Positions 60,901 to 64,000 of a DNA stretch of 64,000 nt are shown one piece after another. The DNA comes from Streptomyces decoyicus (GTDB lineage: Bacteria; Actinomycetota; Actinomycetes; Streptomycetales; Streptomycetaceae). The DNA lies in NCBI RefSeq assembly GCF_019880305.1, contig NZ_CP082301.1:558001-622000 (forward strand). Direction: 5' to 3'. Position numbers and translations under genes: made by a program. The notes beneath the pieces were generated by a model, which saw only the letters and a list, made by a program, of their open reading frames with translations, did no database searches and was not told the origin of the DNA. Position 1 is the stretch's first letter, and each line of letters opens with the position of its first letter.

Positions 60901-63900
60901 AGCTCCGCGAAGGTCCGCTCGTGCCCGCCGTCGACGAGCGCCACCGCGTCGGGCGTCCGGGCCGCCTGCCGCTGGAACAGCTCGGGCAGGGTGGCCGGGC
61001 GCACCGCGCCCGGGGCGGCGCACCCGTGGGCCAGCAGCCGCCGCAGTTCGCCGTCCGGGGCCAGGGGCAGCGCGCCGAGGGGGCGGTGCGGGTCCTCGGC
61101 GATGCCGGTAAGCAGCGTGGTGAGCTGGCCGGCCATCCGCTCGGCGGTGAGGGCGTCGAACAGGTCGGTGTTGTAGGTGATCAGCCCGTGCAGCGCGCCG
61201 GTGTCGGTCTCGGCGAACTCCAGGGTGACGTCGAAGCCGGCGTGGTGGGTGTCCGGCTCGATGTCGCTCACCCGGAGACCGGGCAGGTCCAGCGCGGCTC
61301 CGGGCGCGTTCTGGAGCACGACCATGGCCTGGAAGAGCGGGGTGCGGCTGGTGTCGCGGACGGGCTGGACCTCGTCCACGACCTGCTCGAACGGCACGTC
61401 CTGGTGCGCGAAGGCATCCAGGACCGTCTCCCGCACCTGCGCCAGGAACTCGGGGAAGGCCAGGTCCGGGTCGACGGCCGAGCGCAGCACCAGCGTATTG
61501 ACGAAGAAGCCGATCAGGCGCTGGGTCTCGGCGCGGTCGCGGCCCGAGGTGACGGTTCCGACGGCGACGTCCTGCTGTCCGGACAGCCGGGCGAAGAGGG
61601 TCTGCGCCGCGGCGACCAGCGTCGTGAACAGGGTGGTCTGCCGGGCCCGGCCGAACTCCGCCAGCCTGCGGGCCGTCTCCGGCGGGAGGACGAGCGGGAC
61701 GGTGGCCCCGTTCCGGGTCTGTACGGCCGGGCGCGGCCGGTCGGTGGGCAGCTGCAGGGGCTCGGTTCCGGCCAGGCGTTCCTGCCAGTAGCGCAGTTGC
61801 TCCTCGGCGGCCGCACCGTGAGCGGTGCGCTGCCAGTGCGCGACATCGGCGTACTGCACCGGCAGCGGTGGCAGTTCGGTGGTGGTGACGCCGATGGCGG
61901 CCCGGTAGAGATGCGCCAGGTCGCCGGTGAGCACCGCGGTCGACCAGCCGTCGGTGATGATGTGATGGAGGGTCAGCGTCAGGACGTGCTCGTCGTCCGC
62001 CAGCCGGATCAGCCCGGCCCGCAGCAGGGGGCCCTGGCGCAGGTCGAAGGGGCGGGTGCGGTCGTCGGACAGCAGCCGTGCCAGCTGCGCCGCGCGGTCG
62101 TCGGCGGGCAGCGCCGTCAGGTCGTGCAGCGGCAGCGGTACGTCCTGCGGCGGGTGGATGACCTGGATGCCCTGGCCGTCCTCCGAGTCGAAGGTGGTGC
62201 GCAGCGACTCGTGCCGGGCCGCCAGTGCCGTCAGGGCGGCGCCGAGCGCGGCGGTGTCGAGCCGGCCGTGCAGCCGCAGGGCCAGCGGGGTGATGTATTC
62301 GGTGCTGCCGGGTGCGAACGCGTCGAGGAACCACAGGCGTTGTTGTGCGAAGGACAGCGGCGGCGCGGTGTCCCGGGGTGCGGGGACGATGGCGCCCCGG
62401 CCCGCGGGGGCGGTCTCCGGTTGCGTGAGCAGCGCGGCGAGCGCGGCCGGGGTGGGGTGGGTGAACACCGCCCGCGGGGTCAGGTCGGTCCCGAACGCCT
62501 CCGCCAGCCGGGAGGTCAGCCGGATGCTGAGGATCGAGTCACCGCCCAGCGCGAAGAAGTCGTCCTGCACGCCGACCCGTTCCACGCCGAGCACCTCGGC
62601 CCAGACCTCCGCCGTGCGGCGTTCGGCCTCGGTGCGCGGTGCGACCGGCTCCGGCCGGTCGGTGCCCGTACCCGGTGCGGGCAGGGCCGCGCGGTCCACC
62701 TTGCCGTTGGCGCTCAGGGGCAGGGCCGCCAGCGCCACGAACGCCGTGGGAACCAGGTAGTCGGGCAGGGTGTCCCGGGCGTGGGTGCGCAGCGTCTCGG
62801 TGTCGAGGCCGTCATGCCCCACCACATAGGCGATCAGCCGCTTCGTCCCGGACCGTTCCGCACGGGCCACCACCGCCACGTCCGCGACGCCGGGGTGGGC
62901 CGCCAGGGCGCCCTCCACCTCTCCGGGCTCGACGCGGAAGCCGCGGATCTTGACCTGGTCGTCGGTGCGGCCGAGGAATTCCACCGTGCCGTCGGGCCGG
63001 CGGCGGGCGAGGTCCCCGGTGCGGTACATCCGGGCGCCGGGCGGTCCGCAGGGGTCCGCGACGAACCGGTCCGCGGTCGCGCCGGGGCGGCCGAGGTAGC
63101 CGCGGGCCACCCCCTCGCCCGCGAGGAAGAGTTCGCCCGCGACGCCCGGCGGCACGGGCCGCATCCGTGCGTCGAGGACATGGACCCGCATATCGTCCAG
63201 CGGGTGGCCGATGGGCACGGTGGCGGGGACCGCCGCGGCGCCGGTCATGGCGAAGGACGTCGCGAAGGTCGTGGTCTCGGTCGGTCCGTAGCCGTCCACG
63301 ACGGTCAGACCGGGGCAGGCGGCCAGCACGCGGCGTACGGCGGCGGCGGGGACCACATCGCCACCGGTCCATACCTGGCGCAGCCCGGCGAAGCAGTCCG
63401 GCGCGTCCTGGGCCAGCAGCCGGAAGAGTCCGGCCGTCAGCCACAGCGCCGTCACCTCTCCCCCGGCGGCCGACCGCCGCAGCAGTGCCGCGTCCACCGC
63501 GCCCGGCGGGGCCACCACGACGCGCCCGCCGTTCAGCAGCGGCGCCCACACCTCGAAGGTGGCGGCGTCGAAGGCCACCGGCGAGTGCAGCAGGACCCGT
63601 TCGCAGGCGGGTCCGGTGAAGCGGCTGTCGGTGGCGAGCGCGGCCACGTCGCGGTGGCGCACCCCCACGGCCTTCGGTGTGCCGGTCGAGCCGGAGGTGA
63701 ACATCACGTACGCCAGCCGGTCCGGGTCCGCGGGCGGCAGCGCCGGCGCACCGGCCGGGTCGGCGGTCCGCGCGGCAATCACCTCCTCGGCGGTCAGCCG
63801 GGCCGTGACGCCCGCCTGGTCGAGCAGGGTCCGGCGGCGCTCCTCGGGCGCGCGGCCGTCCACGGGCACATACGCGCCGCCCGCCTTGAGCACCGCCAGC

Positions 63901-64000
63901 TGCGCCACCACGAGTGCGGCCGAGCGGTCCATGAACAGCGCCACCCGGTCCTCGGGAGCCAGGCCGTCCGCCGTCAGCCGGTGGGCCACCCGGTCCGACC
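57912..64000 (-). CDS. Non-ribosomal peptide synthetase, partial (A-T-C-A-T-E seen)
   Basis: The gene runs off the right edge; about 2028 residues are in view. Order: A1 (cut at its start; [23 protein letters not shown]), T1 (GGDSI near 62540), C (HHIITDGWS near 61960), A2 ([14 protein letters not shown] near 60590), T2 (GGDSI near 59410), E ([10 protein letters not shown] near 58840, EGHGRED and RTVGWFT). The order ends in an epimerisation domain, with no TE, so the chain must pass to another protein. By-eye codes: A1 D-A-F-W-W-G-G-T-F-K, close to Val; A2 D-A-L-L-I-G-S-V-V-K, closest to aromatic/Tyr-like codes, and its residue becomes D. A coupled small gene and an MbtH follow. Confidence 0.94.
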   Translation of the reverse strand, partial: SDRVAHRLTADGLAPEDRVALFMDRSAALVVAQLAVLKAGGAYVPVDGRAPEERRRTLLDQAGVTARLTAEEVIAARTADPAGAPALPPADPDRLAYVMFTSGSTGTPKAVGVRHRDVAALATDSRFTGPACERVLLHSPVAFDAATFEVWAPLLNGGRVVVAPPGAVDAALLRRSAAGGEVTALWLTAGLFRLLAQDAPDCFAGLRQVWTGGDVVPAAAVRRVLAACPGLTVVDGYGPTETTTFATSFAMTGAAAVPATVPIGHPLDDMRVHVLDARMRPVPPGVAGELFLAGEGVARGYLGRPGATADRFVADPCGPPGARMYRTGDLARRRPDGTVEFLGRTDDQVKIRGFRVEPGEVEGALAAHPGVADVAVVARAERSGTKRLIAYVVGHDGLDTETLRTHARDTLPDYLVPTAFVALAALPLSANGKVDRAALPAPGTGTDRPEPVAPRTEAERRTAEVWAEVLGVERVGVQDDFFALGGDSILSIRLTSRLAEAFGTDLTPRAVFTHPTPAALAALLTQPETAPAGRGAIVPAPRDTAPPLSFAQQRLWFLDAFAPGSTEYITPLALRLHGRLDTAALGAALTALAARHESLRTTFDSEDGQGIQVIHPPQDVPLPLHDLTALPADDRAAQLARLLSDDRTRPFDLRQGPLLRAGLIRLADDEHVLTLTLHHIITDGWSTAVLTGDLAHLYRAAIGVTTTELPPLPVQYADVAHWQRTAHGAAAEEQLRYWQERLAGTEPLQLPTDRPRPAVQTRNGATVPLVLPPETARRLAEFGRARQTTLFTTLVAAAQTLFARLSGQQDVAVGTVTSGRDRAETQRLIGFFVNTLVLRSAVDPDLAFPEFLAQVRETVLDAFAHQDVPFEQVVDEVQPVRDTSRTPLFQAMVVLQNAPGAALDLPGLRVSDIEPDTHHAGFDVTLEFAETDTGALHGLITYNTDLFDALTAERMAGQLTTLLTGIAEDPHRPLGALPLAPDGELRRLLAHGCAAPGAVRPATLPELFQRQAARTPDAVALVDGGHERTFAELERAANRLAHHLIGRGVGPERVVALALPRSAESVVAQLAVAKAGGAFLPVDPAYPAERRDFMVRDSAAAVVLDDPADIWRTDGPDSAPTDEDRIAPLTDGHPAYVIYTSGSTGTPKAVVVTHTGLAGFAAEAANRYEVRQGDRVLQFASPSFDASVLELSLSLLSGATLVAGEEGPLLGERLAEVLAGRRITHTLIPPAALATVPPEAADGLPHLRTLIVGAEACPADLVERWAPGRRMINSYGPTEATVVATWTGPLAPGAGTPPIGRPLAGTRAYVLDAALRPVPVGVTGELYVAGAGLARGYLARPGLTAARFVADPFGAPGERMYRTGDLVRWGADGDLRYAGRADEQVKVRGFRIEPGEIESALRRSPQVRDAVVVVRAAAGQRPAGPGRLVAYVVPADGTPQPLPVPELRDHLARLLPPHMVPSAFVPLARLPLTPNGKTDRRALPEPDPASASTGPHIAPRTDTERRIAQIWADVLGLDTVGADDNFFDLGGDSILSMQVVSRLRRAGLHLATKDLFTHQTVAALATVVTTGPDRTDSGPVTGDLPLTPIQEWFFATPRANHHHFNQSALLELDGTPDPAALEEALTALLEHHDALRMQFTEDDGRRRQHNPPPSAPHGLLTRHDLTGLPPDEADTAMEKAADDLHTGFDIGQGPLLRAALFTGEPDRPAFLLLVAHHLVVDAVSWRILLDDLETAYQQAATGGTSTLGERTTAFRDWARGLAAHVADGGLDHELPYWEEAAASAPLPVDHDTGTPAGASRTVTVTLDEPDTTALLRAAPTAYRTRINDVLLAALALSLARWTGHDRVCIDLEGHGREDVLDGVDLSRTVGWFTTVYPVGLQVTDPTDLTASRDWRALVKSVRRQLRAVPGNGLGFGALRTHGPAEVRERLDRTGRGQIVFNYLGQWDARPGKAAGALVRAEHGSFGQDHDPRDGGSHLLEAVGAVQEGRLSFTWHYRPDVHEETTVRAVAGDFAEALRRIAQHARDSA

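Overview
The window is very GC-rich actinobacterial DNA and almost certainly from Streptomyces or a close relative. The signs are strongly biased codon use, GTG and TTG starts, in-frame TTA (bldA-type) codons, a SARP regulator, large LuxR (LAL) regulators, MbtH proteins, NRPS genes, a cytochrome P450 and many secreted or lipoprotein genes. There are no rRNA or tRNA genes, insertion sequences, integrases or CRISPR arrays that I can see.

Layout. Positions 1-1124 are a decayed edge: the tail of a gene entering from the left, a SnoaL-like remnant, a small ORF with a good ribosome site and a frame broken by an amber codon. Positions 1300-3697 hold a polysaccharide deacetylase, a divergent MerR regulator and a DUF4232 lipoprotein. 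Positions 3974-21667 are NRPS locus 1: a SARP-NB-ARC regulator whose 4th codon is TTA; a converging NRPS of order T-C-T-C-A-T-TE with two near-identical T-C units; an MbtH protein; a type II thioesterase; an A-T protein translationally coupled to a SyrP-like non-haem iron dioxygenase; an MFS exporter; a LuxR-type regulator with a TTA codon; and a freestanding condensation-domain protein. The likely product is a small peptide containing a hydroxylated Gln/Glu-like residue and a basic residue.

Positions 21827-35690 are a mixed region: an unknown protein, a large SCO0854-like protein, a GAF/PAS/SpoIIE phosphatase, a P450-TetR pair with a clear operator, a dienelactone hydrolase, a TetR-SDR divergent pair around a 44-bp perfect palindrome, a secreted GH25 muramidase, a secreted DUF3103-like protein and an alcohol dehydrogenase remnant. 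Positions 35870-45223 carry three giant LuxR (LAL) regulators and a GntR/FadR regulator. One LAL protein has Arg in place of the Walker A lysine.

Positions 45456-48052 hold small housekeeping or accessory genes: an SRPBCC protein, an MFS fragment, a 2-TM SLATT-like protein and a dienelactone hydrolase. Positions 48705-55862 are a tightly coupled four-gene operon: DyP peroxidase, L-glutamate oxidase, thiamine-diphosphate enzyme and a second flavin amine oxidase. The last three genes overlap at ATGA junctions, and the leader contains two different tandem-repeat arrays. It combines an H2O2 producer with an H2O2 consumer and a 2-oxo-acid enzyme, and is the strongest candidate here for an undescribed metabolic system. 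After a GNAT gene, positions 57422-64000 are NRPS locus 2 on the minus strand: a multimodular NRPS cut by the window edge (A-T-C-A-T-E in view), a coupled small membrane protein and a second MbtH protein, ended by a classic hairpin terminator.

A recurring feature is the set of short tandem arrays with different periods (11, 12, 14, 15, 17, 19, 20 and 21 bp) in the leaders of these genes. One of them, seven 11-bp copies before the thioesterase gene, has the periodicity expected for SARP binding.
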